From Chitinophagaceae bacterium (GTDB lineage: Bacteria > Bacteroidota > Bacteroidia > Chitinophagales > Chitinophagaceae), in contig JAHEZB010000137.1 in assembly GCA_023251285.1 (NCBI GenBank), forward strand, positions 1 to 6,381: DNA of 6,381 nucleotides, read 5' to 3'. Below are positions 1 to 6,381 of the stretch, piece by piece. Under the pieces are notes generated by a model. It saw only the letters and a list, made by a program, of their open reading frames with translations. It had not been told where the DNA came from and made no database searches. Position 1 is the stretch's first letter; each line of letters starts with the position of its first letter. The position numbers and the translations under genes are program-made.

Positions 1-64
1 AATAAGTGAAAAAGCCAAAGGTGCTATTGAAGCTGCAGGAGGTTCCGTAGAAATAGTAAAATAA
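1..64 (+). CDS. rplO: 50S ribosomal protein L15, 3' end only
   Basis: Partial gene, cut by the left edge. The frame starting at base 2 reads 20 codons and ends with TAA at 62-64. The peptide ends in AIEAAGGSVEIVK, which matches the usual L15 C-terminus (an alternating Ala/Lys helix followed by an AAGG-x-V motif). L15 is an assembly protein of the large ribosomal subunit. Its position 58 bases upstream of secY in the same direction is the standard spc-operon order, which supports the call strongly even though so few residues are visible. No terminator is seen between it and secY, so the two are probably cotranscribed. Confidence 0.87.
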   Translation, partial: ISEKAKGAIEAAGGSVEIVK

Positions 65-122
65 TTTATTGATATTTGCACACTGAAATACTGATTGCAA
101 ATAATTAAATCTTGAAAATTCT

Positions 123-1466
123 GTGAAGAAATTCATCACAACACTAAAAAATATCTGGACGATTGAAGAATTAAGGACTAAGATCCTGGTTACTTTAGCG
201 CTGATTTTAGTTTATAGGGTCGGCTCTTTTATCGTTCTTCCGGGAATAGATCCAAACAAACTGTCTTCACTCAGAAATAGTGCTCAAGGAGGTATGCTGG
301 GTTTATTAGATGCCTTTGTGGGTGGAGCTTTCGCAAAAGCTTCAATTTTTGCATTGGGGATCATGCCTTACATTTCTGCATCTATTTTTATGCAGTTGGT
401 AACGGTTCTGGTACCTCAAATTTCGAAGATCCAAAAAGAAGGTGAAAGCGGACAGAAGAAAATTAACCAGTGGACCCGGTATCTTACCGTTATTGTTACC
501 GCATTTCAGGCAGCAGCTTATATTGGTTTTCTCGAATCTTCCAGCCAGGGAGCTTTGCTTGAAGCATTTAAACCTTATTTCTGGGTTTCTACTGTGTTTC
601 TACTTACAGCAGGTACCATGTTTGTGATGTGGCTGGGAGAAAAGATCACTGATAAAGGATTGGGAAATGGTACGTCATTGATCATTATGATTGGAATTTT
701 AGCACGCCTTCCACAATCGTTCATGCAGGAGTTTTCTGCAAAACAAACTCATGGAGGCGGTGGCTTATTAATATTTTTAATTGAAATCGCAGCATTCATT
801 GCTGTTATCCTCGGATTGATTGTGCTGGTACAAGGTGTAAGAAAGGTGCCGGTAAATTATGCTAAGCAAATTGTTGGTAACAGGCAGTTTGGCGGAGCAA
901 GACAATTTCTTCCTTTGAAAGTAAATGCAGCGGGTGTAATGCCGATCATCTTTGCCCAGGCAATTATGTTTTTACCAACTATTTTTGCCGGATTCCAAAC
1001 TACCGGGAAAAACTGGGCTTCCTATTTTACTGATCCGACCAATGGCGTTTACATGTTGGTTTATGGCATAATGACCATTGGATTTACGTTTGTTTACACA
1101 TCCCTTATTTTTAATCCGAAACAAATGTCGGATGACCTGAAGCGTAGTAACGGTTTTATTCCTGGTGTAAAACCTGGTCAACCAACGACCGATTATATTG
1201 GAACCATCATGGATAGAATTACATTACCTGGTTCTGTTTTGTTGGCTATTGTTGGTATTCTTCCGGGAATTATGCAGTTGCTCGGAGTTACACAGGGATT
1301 TGCCACTTTCTACGGCGGTACTTCTTTGCTCATCATGGTAGCGGTTGTGTTGGATACGTTGCAACAAATTGAAACACAATTGTTGATGCGTCAATATGAT
1401 GGATTAATGAGTGGTGGACGCATCCAGGGAAGGACAGCAGCACCAGGTGTTACTGGTGGAATTTAA
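123..1466 (+). CDS. secY: Preprotein translocase subunit SecY
   Basis: Pore subunit of the SecYEG translocon in the inner membrane. With SecA or the ribosome it moves unfolded proteins across, or into, the membrane. The 447-residue length is normal and about ten hydrophobic segments are visible. The plug and TM2 region lies around residues 57-90 and contains the family signature around ALGIMPYISASIFMQ. GEKITDKGLGNGTS (172-185) is the conserved cytoplasmic loop before TM5. RQFGGARQFLPLKVN (254-268) is the C4 loop leading into TM7 (AAGVMPIIFA). GFIPGVKPG (344-352) is the C5 loop, with Lys350 where E. coli SecY has the functionally important Arg357. LDTLQQIETQLLMRQYDGLM (410-429) is the C-terminal tail. 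Translation starts at GTG (123-125); no Shine-Dalgarno sequence precedes it, as is usual in Bacteroidota, and the N-terminus aligns well as MKKFITTLKNIW. It follows rplO by 58 bases and a hairpin terminator follows its stop. Confidence 0.99.
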   Translation: MKKFITTLKNIWTIEELRTKILVTLALILVYRVGSFIVLPGIDPNKLSSLRNSAQGGMLGLLDAFVGGAFAKASIFALGIMPYISASIFMQLVTVLVPQISKIQKEGESGQKKINQWTRYLTVIVTAFQAAAYIGFLESSSQGALLEAFKPYFWVSTVFLLTAGTMFVMWLGEKITDKGLGNGTSLIIMIGILARLPQSFMQEFSAKQTHGGGGLLIFLIEIAAFIAVILGLIVLVQGVRKVPVNYAKQIVGNRQFGGARQFLPLKVNAAGVMPIIFAQAIMFLPTIFAGFQTTGKNWASYFTDPTNGVYMLVYGIMTIGFTFVYTSLIFNPKQMSDDLKRSNGFIPGVKPGQPTTDYIGTIMDRITLPGSVLLAIVGILPGIMQLLGVTQGFATFYGGTSLLIMVAVVLDTLQQIETQLLMRQYDGLMSGGRIQGRTAAPGVTGGI

Positions 1467-1492
1467 TTTTTTCCAGACTAAAATAAATTTTC

Positions 1493-1525
1493 AAAACCCT
1501 GGCTATCTTATGCCGGGGTTTTTTT
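1493..1525 (+). terminator. Intrinsic terminator-like hairpin between secY and map
   Basis: The arm AACCCTGGC (1495-1503) pairs with GCCGGGGTT (1512-1520) through one T-G wobble. The stem can be extended by two A-T pairs (1493-1494 with 1521-1522), around the 8-base loop TATCTTAT. Seven T residues (1519-1525) run directly off the stem, as in a rho-independent terminator on the plus strand. It lies 26 bases after the secY stop and only 12 bases before the map ATG. It therefore either ends the ribosomal transcript, with map depending on readthrough or its own start, or acts as a partial attenuator that sets the map level. Confidence 0.8.
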
Positions 1526-1537
1526 AAAATATCTATA

Positions 1538-2338
1538 ATGATTCATTATAAATCAAATGCGGAAGTAGAATTGATCAGGCAAAGTTGTCAATTAGCAAAC
1601 GATAGCATTGCTTATGTGGCAGCTATGATAAAACCGGGCATTTCTACAATGGAACTTAATGACAAGGCTGATGAATTCATAAGAGATCATGGTGGCGTTC
1701 CAAATTTTTTAAACTACCATGAATATCCTTATGCCTGTTGTATCTCTGTAAATGATGCGGTGGTACACGGCTTTCCTACAAACGATCCTTTAAAGGAAGG
1801 TGATATTCTTTCCATTGATTGTGGAGCATTGAAAAAGGGATTTCATGGCGACACAGCTTATACTTTTGCTTTAGGAGAAATATCTGCGGAAGTAAAACAA
1901 TTGCTTCGCGTTACGAAAGACGCACTTTATAAAGGAATTGAAAAAGCAGTTGTTGGCAATCGTGTTGGTGATATTTCTTTTGCAGTTCAGGATTATACAG
2001 AAAGAAGATTTGGTTATGGAGTAGTTCGTGAATTGGTCGGCCATGGACTGGGAAAGGATTTACACGAAGATCCACAGGTTCCAAATTATGGAAAAAGAGG
2101 AAAAGGGAATAAATTAAAAGATGGTCTTGTAATAGCCATAGAACCAATGATCAATCTTGGCGGCAAGGAAGTTTATAATGATAAAGACGGCTGGACGGTT
2201 CGCACTGCAGATGGAAAACCGGCTGCGCATTATGAACATACCGTCTGTGTTAGAAAAAATAAAGCCGACGTACTTTCTTCTTTTGACTCCATTGAAGCTG
2301 CTGAAAAAGCGAACCCGAATTTGTGTTCCGATTATTAA
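1538..2338 (+). CDS. map: Methionine aminopeptidase, type I
   Basis: Cytosolic metalloprotease that removes the initiator methionine from nascent proteins when the second residue is small. The 266-residue length is typical of a type I enzyme with the pita-bread fold and no N-terminal extension. All active-site residues can be placed. His77 (in VVHGFP) is the substrate-contact histidine. The two-metal ligands are Asp94 (in SIDCG), Asp105 (in HGDTA), His169 (in GHGLG), Glu202 (in AIEPM) and Glu233 (in YEHTVCV). His176 (in LHEDP) is the second conserved histidine. The ATG at 1538 gives the expected N-terminus and is preceded by AT-rich sequence without a Shine-Dalgarno motif. The gene follows secY by 71 bases, the usual neighbourhood in Bacteroidota. 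It converges on the transpeptidase gene, so it is the last gene of the ribosomal cluster here; infA and rpsM, often found next, are absent. Confidence 0.99.
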   Translation: MIHYKSNAEVELIRQSCQLANDSIAYVAAMIKPGISTMELNDKADEFIRDHGGVPNFLNYHEYPYACCISVNDAVVHGFPTNDPLKEGDILSIDCGALKKGFHGDTAYTFALGEISAEVKQLLRVTKDALYKGIEKAVVGNRVGDISFAVQDYTERRFGYGVVRELVGHGLGKDLHEDPQVPNYGKRGKGNKLKDGLVIAIEPMINLGGKEVYNDKDGWTVRTADGKPAAHYEHTVCVRKNKADVLSSFDSIEAAEKANPNLCSDY

Positions 2339-2397
2339 AAAGCAAAAGAAGAAATCCGGTTATTTCCTGCCCGACGGTCAGGCGGGCTTCTTTTGCT
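2337..2397. terminator. Bidirectional terminator between the convergent map and L,D-transpeptidase genes
   Basis: AGCAAAAGAAG (2341-2351) pairs perfectly with CTTCTTTTGCT (2387-2397), giving an 11-bp outer stem. The 35-base interior can fold further (CCCG 2370-2373 with CGGG 2383-2386). On the minus strand the stem runs into a T tract (complement of A2337-2341, overlapping the map stop codon), so it suits termination of the transpeptidase mRNA best. On the plus strand the right arm is itself T-rich but the following sequence, GTTTC, is weaker. Its position between two converging genes supports a shared terminator. Confidence 0.78.
2366..2386. repeat. Short GC-rich imperfect inverted repeat inside the terminator
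   Basis: A 21-base GC-rich block sits inside an otherwise AT-rich hairpin. It has two alternative self-pairings: CCTG (2366-2369) with CAGG (2379-2382), and CCCG (2370-2373) with CGGG (2383-2386). Read in the plus direction it translates as PDGQAG, a string I recall from many spurious small proteins predicted in Bacteroidota genomes, so it is probably a member of a dispersed intergenic repeat family. Only one copy is visible in this window, so its status as a repeat rests on recollection and not on direct observation. Confidence 0.5.
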
Positions 2398-2404
2398 GTT
2401 TCAA

Positions 2405-4003
2405 TTATTTTGTAAACATTTTCTCAGCCACTTCTTTATCATGTCCATAAATATCATCTCTGAAATTTAATTTTCCGTTTTCATCTACCCACGCGGTATA
2501 ATAAGTGATAAAAACAGGAACCGGATCCTTCAATTTTACGAATTGTTCATTGCCACTATTCATTGCCTCATGTATTTTTTCCGGTGTCCATTTTCGGTTG
2601 TCTCGTAAAAGATAATCGGCCATCTTTTCAGCGTCAGCAAGGCGAATGCAGCCATGACTGTAAGCTCTTATATCTTTATTAAAAAGTTCTTTGGCGGGCG
2701 TGTCGTGAAAGTAAATATTAAACGTATTGGGAAATAAAAATTTCACCTTTCCCAATGAGTTTTGATCGCCGGGTTTTTGCCTTATTACCGGCAGTCCATT
2801 TTCTTGCCCTGTGATCTCCATATTATGCTCTTCCAGGTAATTTTGATCGGAATCCATCGCCGGTACGATTTCATTTTTCACAATACTCGGCGGAACATTC
2901 CAGTATGGGCTAAAAACAATTGTTGTAAGTAAATCAGAAAAAATTGTCGTGCTGTGCGCATCTTTTCCAACAACAACAGGCATTGTAAAAACTGTTTTGC
3001 CGTTATCGTAAACATGCAACAGAAATGCAGGAATGTTTACTTCAATTAATTGTCCCGGCGGATTTAGCGGCAACCAACGCATCCGGTTCATATTTATCAA
3101 AATCTGTTTTATTCGATGAATAACCGGTACACCCATTTGTTTCAGTGTCTCTTTACCAAGGACACCATCAGGAGTAAATCCAAATCTTGTCTGAAAATTT
3201 TTTATTCCGTTTTCAACGCCTTCATCATACAAATCTGAACTATCACTTTGCGTCATATCGCCGGTAATGAACAGAAGCTTTTTTATCGATATAATTTCCG
3301 GGTACCGGTGATTTTTTTTCAATTTTCTTTTTTCCGTGCTGTCTATAGCAGGCCAGCCGCCAGCTTTAGCGATTCCTACATATTTTCTTAATTGATCTGA
3401 AAGTAATTTATACGCAGGATTTATATCAGCATAATATTTTTTATCGCGTTGTTTATCATTTATTAAGGAGTCGGCAAACTGAAGGGCATTTTCTTTTTTA
3501 AAAGGAATAAATCGTTCGAGTTCTTTTCTTTTTACATATCCCTTTTTGAAGTTGGTCAATGAATATTCTATCAATCTTTCTGTTAATTGTAGTTCTGTTT
3601 TGAGCGCAGATTTATTATGATTTGAAATTGTGAGGTTGTCTGTTCCTTTAAAATTGTCTATCGTCTGTTGAAGCTTGTTTTCTTTGGCACTGGTATCGCC
3701 CGTAAAATTTAAAAGACTAGAAAAACCCATTCCCTGTTCAGATAAGCCGGTGGAAGAAAACCACGCATATTCATAATTTCGGGTATTGTAGAAACTGGTC
3801 ATACGCTTTGCAATGGAATCTGGTATTTGATTTTTGGCGATATAATTTACCAGGTCAGAACTATCAAGGAAAAGATCGTTGTAAGCATTCTTTTTTGTAA
3901 TGCTATAATCTCTTTTACTGATACTGTTCTCTTCTTTTTCGGTACGGTTGCAGGCAAACAAAATTATGGTTGCCAAAAGGGTAACGGAAACAAATCTTTT
4001 CAT
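2405..4003 (-). CDS. YcbB-type L,D-transpeptidase, predicted lipoprotein
   Basis: Predicted periplasmic enzyme that makes 3-3 (mDAP-mDAP) cross-links in peptidoglycan through a cysteine acyl-enzyme. From the ATG at 4003-4001 the protein has 532 residues. Residues 1-18 are a lipoprotein signal with lipobox LFAC (Cys18). Residues of about 40-250 resemble the helical scaffold of YcbB/LdtD enzymes. A peptidoglycan-binding-like segment lies at about 256-293 (NFQTRFGFTPDGVLGKET). The YkuD catalytic domain covers about 317-470. It shows FSPYWNVPPSI (364-374), HDTP (His433) and AYSHGCIRL with nucleophile Cys452. The start was chosen because it gives the signal peptide and has a good ribosome-binding site. 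The frame stays open for 72 more codons upstream (to 4219), but these translate through a 7-bp repeat and a terminator. The gene converges on map. E. coli YcbB is held by a membrane segment, so a lipid anchor is the main difference. The exact physiological role is not shown. Confidence 0.95.
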   Translation of the reverse strand: MKRFVSVTLLATIILFACNRTEKEENSISKRDYSITKKNAYNDLFLDSSDLVNYIAKNQIPDSIAKRMTSFYNTRNYEYAWFSSTGLSEQGMGFSSLLNFTGDTSAKENKLQQTIDNFKGTDNLTISNHNKSALKTELQLTERLIEYSLTNFKKGYVKRKELERFIPFKKENALQFADSLINDKQRDKKYYADINPAYKLLSDQLRKYVGIAKAGGWPAIDSTEKRKLKKNHRYPEIISIKKLLFITGDMTQSDSSDLYDEGVENGIKNFQTRFGFTPDGVLGKETLKQMGVPVIHRIKQILINMNRMRWLPLNPPGQLIEVNIPAFLLHVYDNGKTVFTMPVVVGKDAHSTTIFSDLLTTIVFSPYWNVPPSIVKNEIVPAMDSDQNYLEEHNMEITGQENGLPVIRQKPGDQNSLGKVKFLFPNTFNIYFHDTPAKELFNKDIRAYSHGCIRLADAEKMADYLLRDNRKWTPEKIHEAMNSGNEQFVKLKDPVPVFITYYTAWVDENGKLNFRDDIYGHDKEVAEKMFTK

Positions 4004-4009
4004 ATTCAA

Positions 4010-4018
4010 CTCACCTTT
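4010..4018 (-). promoter_or_regulatory. Ribosome-binding site of the L,D-transpeptidase gene
   Basis: On the minus strand AAAGGTGAG ends 6 bases before the ATG at 4003. It is the only clear Shine-Dalgarno-like sequence before a visible start codon in the window; secY and map have none. It decides the start codon in favour of 4003 over the upstream in-frame ATG at 4219. Confidence 0.7.
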
Positions 4019-4039
4019 GCAAATGGTATGCCGTTTGAA

Positions 4040-4074
4040 GAAGGCAGAAGGCAGAGGGCAAAAAGCAGAAGGCA
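4040..4074. repeat. Degenerate 7-bp tandem repeat in the leader of the transpeptidase gene
   Basis: Five units with an exact 7-base period are visible: GAAGGCA, GAAGGCA, GAGGGCA, AAAAGCA, GAAGGCA, followed by a partial unit GAA. On the minus strand they read TGCCTTC and translate in frame as PSAF-CPLPSAF, a low-complexity string I recall from many spurious Bacteroidota proteins. The array begins 37 bases upstream of the transpeptidase ATG and lies between its ribosome-binding site and the terminator of the receptor gene. It therefore falls in the promoter or 5' untranslated region. Because its period is not a multiple of 3 and it is noncoding, copy-number change would alter spacing only. Confidence 0.8.
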
Positions 4075-4129
4075 GAACAAAGCCCAAATCTTTTTCTTCC
4101 CTTGTAATTGCTGCCAATTGGCTGGTACG

Positions 4130-4163
4130 AAAAATCTCCCGGGTTCTTAAAATCCGGGAGATT
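4130..4163 (-). terminator. Intrinsic terminator downstream of the outer-membrane receptor gene
   Basis: A perfect 10-bp stem is formed by AATCTCCCGG (4133-4142) and CCGGGAGATT (4154-4163), with an 11-base loop that can add one wobble pair. Read on the minus strand, the GC-rich stem runs into five T residues (complement of A4130-4134), as expected for termination of the receptor transcript, whose stop codon lies about 80 bases upstream. On the plus strand the stem is followed by AAAGGC with no T tract, so it is directional. It separates the receptor and transpeptidase genes into two transcription units. Confidence 0.75.
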
Positions 4164-4243
4164 AAAGGCAAAAGTAAAGCAACAAATATCGCTGATTCCT
4201 GTTTTCTTAAAAAACACAACTATACTTTATGCCACAACTAACT

Positions 4244-6381
4244 TTATTCATTTGATGTTTTCACCCTGCTTTGTTCTTCTGACGCTCCGCCGGTTCTTCT
4301 GTGTGGCTGATTTTTCGCCGGTTTTCCAAAGCGGTAAGAAAATGTGAGCGATACGGTTCTGTTCATTCTCCGGTTTTCTATGTTCAAGTCAATATCCTGG
4401 TATTTTACAGCGCCTGAAAACTGTTGCGAATTAAAAATGTCCCTCACACCGAGTTTCAGGCTTCCTTTATTTTTCAGAATTTGTTTTGAAACACCTGCAT
4501 CAAGCCGCCACATGGCATCCATCACGATTTGCCCTTCTATTCCTTTTGACCGGTAGAACCCACTCACTTCTCCACTCCATCCTTTGCCAAATTTTATTTG
4601 GTTGCTCATGTTTCCAAAAAAAGTTATGGCTTGTGTACTCAACATACCTCCATTCAATTCACCTTTAAAAGCGGTATTTGAAACGTTAGTATAAACATTC
4701 GTGCTCCAAAATTTTGTTACCGGGAAATTAGCACTTACTGCAAGTCCATAATTTGTTTTGGTAGCAATATTGTCTTTCGTCTGAAATGTTTTTCTTTCAG
4801 AAGTTATTTGTCTCAAAACATCAGTAAAGGCATCGTGGGTAACGCTGTAATTCAATGTGGTACTCAAAAAACCATTGTAGGTGTGAGATAATTCCACATT
4901 ATCGGTAAATTGTGGCTTCAATAAAGTATTGCCTACCTGGTAAGTATATTCATCCAGGAAATAATAGAACGGATTCAAATCCTCATAATCCGGCCGATCT
5001 ATTCTTCTTCCGTAATTCACCGAAAATGTATTTTTTGTATTGGCCTGATAACTTAAATAAGCGGTAGGAAACAAGTTTGTATAGTGCCTGGTAAAGGAAG
5101 AATCTTTATTTACTAAATTGCCCAATTGGTCGCCTTTCGAGTTGGTATTTTCCGCACGTAATCCGGCCTGTATTCCCCATTTTTTTAATTGCTTACTGTA
5201 ATTAAAATATATGGCGTTGATATTTTCTTTATAGATAAAATGGTTTGTTTTACCATAATCTACTACATAGCCGTTATCCGTTTTATTCTGATAAAGCGCA
5301 TCATTATCGGTAGTAACATAGCTGCTTTTTATTCCTGTTTCAATTTTGCCGGCATTTTTCAGAGGAAAGGTGAAATCAGTTTTGCCGGAATAAATATTTA
5401 CATTAGATGGAAGCTTTCCTTTTAATTCATCTCCCGGCCTTCTCACAGAGTGATCAGGAAATAAATAATTACTGATTAAACTTTGATTGGCATTTGAATA
5501 ATAATTAAGATAATCAAGGTCAACCGTAAATTCTTTTCCGGCAGAATCGAAAACATGCCGCATATTTAGATTTGTTGCAAAATTATTTGAAGTCCGTTTG
5601 TTCAAATTGTCAGAAAGTGCAATCGAATCAGTCTGGTTACTGCTATTATTCAGGTTGGTCGTGTTAGTACCTGAATTTGTCCCTGGATTCAGATATCCGG
5701 ACAAAACAAATCCAAGAGTCGTTTTTTTCGTTGCATAAAAATCCATCCCCACTTTTAAGTTGTTGTAGTTAGAAGTGTTTTTACCAATATTTTCCTGGTC
5801 AAAAATGGTTTGTATTTGTTTGGAAGTTGAATCTCTGAATCTCCTGGTAATGTGGTTATTTTGCTGGTTTTGCCAAAGAGAATAACTGTAATTTCCAAAA
5901 AGATTTACTTTATTGGTACGGTAATTTATATTGAAACTGTTGTTGGTTCTTGTATAATAAGATTGCTGCAAAGAAGCGGTGACACTGCCATTGATGCCAT
6001 GCATTTTATTTTTCTTTGTTTTAATATTAATGATTCCTGAATTTCCTGAAGCATCATATTTTGCCGAAGGATTGGTCATGATTTCTATTTGGTCAATCGC
6101 TGATGAGGGCATGTTTTTTAAAAGATTTGCCAATTCCTGTCCGCTTAAGTAAGAAGGCTTTCCATCAAGCATAATGGTTACGCCTGTTTTTCCTTTGAGG
6201 CTTACATTTCCATCCTTATCTACAGAAACCCCGGGCGATTTTTCCAATACTTCCAATGCCGATGTACCCGCATTAGTAATAGAAGCATCTACATTAATAA
6301 TGGTACGGTCAATTTTGCGCTCAATAAAAGGCTTTTTTGCAATAACCGTTACTCCTTTCAGTGTTTTAATTTGATCAGTTA
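4244..6381 (-). CDS. Outer-membrane beta-barrel receptor (TonB-dependent-receptor-like), 5' end missing
   Basis: Outer-membrane protein of the Bacteroidota TonB-dependent receptor/OMP_b-brl_3 type, probably an uptake or binding receptor; the substrate cannot be read from the sequence. The frame is open to the right edge, giving 711 visible codons, so the start, signal peptide and any carboxypeptidase-regulatory-like domain lie outside. Visible residues of about 8-122 are the plug domain: KGVTVIAKKPFIERKIDRT, then ALEVLEKSPGVSVDKDGNVS, IMLDGKPSYLSG, and SAKYDASGNSGIINIKT, all typical of this family. From about 125 to 685 the sequence alternates in beta-strand fashion and is rich in Asn, Tyr, Ser and Thr, ending in the aromatic strand SLTFSYRFG. 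A 26-residue polar tail follows (residues 686-711, containing RRTGGASEEQSRVK). The TTG at 6256 is not the start, since it falls inside the plug. A terminator follows the stop by about 80 bases. Confidence 0.93.
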   Translation of the reverse strand, partial: TDQIKTLKGVTVIAKKPFIERKIDRTIINVDASITNAGTSALEVLEKSPGVSVDKDGNVSLKGKTGVTIMLDGKPSYLSGQELANLLKNMPSSAIDQIEIMTNPSAKYDASGNSGIINIKTKKNKMHGINGSVTASLQQSYYTRTNNSFNINYRTNKVNLFGNYSYSLWQNQQNNHITRRFRDSTSKQIQTIFDQENIGKNTSNYNNLKVGMDFYATKKTTLGFVLSGYLNPGTNSGTNTTNLNNSSNQTDSIALSDNLNKRTSNNFATNLNMRHVFDSAGKEFTVDLDYLNYYSNANQSLISNYLFPDHSVRRPGDELKGKLPSNVNIYSGKTDFTFPLKNAGKIETGIKSSYVTTDNDALYQNKTDNGYVVDYGKTNHFIYKENINAIYFNYSKQLKKWGIQAGLRAENTNSKGDQLGNLVNKDSSFTRHYTNLFPTAYLSYQANTKNTFSVNYGRRIDRPDYEDLNPFYYFLDEYTYQVGNTLLKPQFTDNVELSHTYNGFLSTTLNYSVTHDAFTDVLRQITSERKTFQTKDNIATKTNYGLAVSANFPVTKFWSTNVYTNVSNTAFKGELNGGMLSTQAITFFGNMSNQIKFGKGWSGEVSGFYRSKGIEGQIVMDAMWRLDAGVSKQILKNKGSLKLGVRDIFNSQQFSGAVKYQDIDLNIENRRMNRTVSLTFSYRFGKPAKNQPHRRTGGASEEQSRVKTSNE

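Noticed and set aside
65..122. A separate promoter for secY in the rplO-secY gap.
   Set aside because: GATATTTG near 71-78 is a partial match to the Bacteroidota -7 element TAnnTTTG, but no -33 element lies at the right distance, and readthrough from rplO is sufficient.
2157..2450. A 97-codon plus-strand frame overlapping the end of map.
   Set aside because: It lies mostly inside map in another frame and its tail is only the translation of the intergenic repeat and terminator; no family resemblance.
4040..4074. CRISPR-like array.
   Set aside because: Units are 7 bases long and directly adjacent, with no spacers and no cas genes in the window.
4004..4219. A 72-codon in-frame N-terminal extension of the L,D-transpeptidase from an ATG at 4219.
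   Set aside because: It would translate through the receptor gene's terminator hairpin and the 7-bp repeats, and would bury the lipoprotein signal. The ATG at 4003 has a good ribosome-binding site and gives a proper signal peptide.
3827..4241. Two plus-strand frames (about 107 and 97 codons) across the transpeptidase leader.
   Set aside because: They overlap the transpeptidase start on the opposite strand and read through the 7-bp repeats, giving low-complexity peptides without a recognisable domain.
6254..6256. TTG at 6256 as the start of the receptor gene (670 residues).
   Set aside because: The frame is open for 41 more codons to the window edge and those residues are typical plug-domain sequence, so the true start lies beyond the window.
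2405..6381. The transpeptidase and receptor genes as one envelope operon.
   Set aside because: A directional minus-strand terminator (4130-4163) and a 240-bp gap separate them, so independent transcription is more likely.

Overview
The window looks like chromosomal DNA from a Bacteroidota bacterium, probably of the Chitinophagaceae/Sphingobacteriia type. The evidence is: low to moderate GC; TAA stops on all five genes; no Shine-Dalgarno sequence before secY or map; a SusC-like/OMP_b-brl_3 outer-membrane receptor; a YcbB-type L,D-transpeptidase carrying a lipoprotein signal; and short intergenic repeats that I recall as common in this phylum. The family-level placement is inference.

Layout. 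On the plus strand, bases 1-64 are the 3' end of rplO (ribosomal protein L15). It is followed by secY (123-1466, GTG start), an intrinsic terminator-like hairpin (1493-1525), and map (1538-2338, type I methionine aminopeptidase). This is the distal part of the spc ribosomal-protein operon. On the minus strand, an L,D-transpeptidase lipoprotein gene (4003-2405) converges on map, and a bidirectional hairpin terminator fills most of the 66-bp gap between them. Upstream of it lies a 240-bp intergenic region with a ribosome-binding site, an array of about five 7-bp repeats, and a minus-strand terminator. The rest is a large outer-membrane beta-barrel receptor gene (4244 to the right edge, minus strand) that continues beyond the window. 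There is no gene-free stretch longer than 300 bases.

How the genes relate. RplO, SecY and Map form a translation/export/N-terminal-maturation module: a ribosomal protein, the translocon pore and the enzyme that removes initiator Met. The two minus-strand genes are envelope genes (peptidoglycan 3-3 cross-linking and an outer-membrane receptor). Each appears to be its own transcription unit, because a terminator lies between them. In many Bacteroidota infA, rpmJ, rpsM and the alpha operon follow map. Here the cluster stops after map.

Overall this is mostly ordinary core-genome sequence. I do not see a convincing undescribed system. The points most worth a second look are the ribosomal cluster ending after map, the hairpin immediately before the map start codon, and the two short repeats placed in a terminator and in the leader of the transpeptidase gene.
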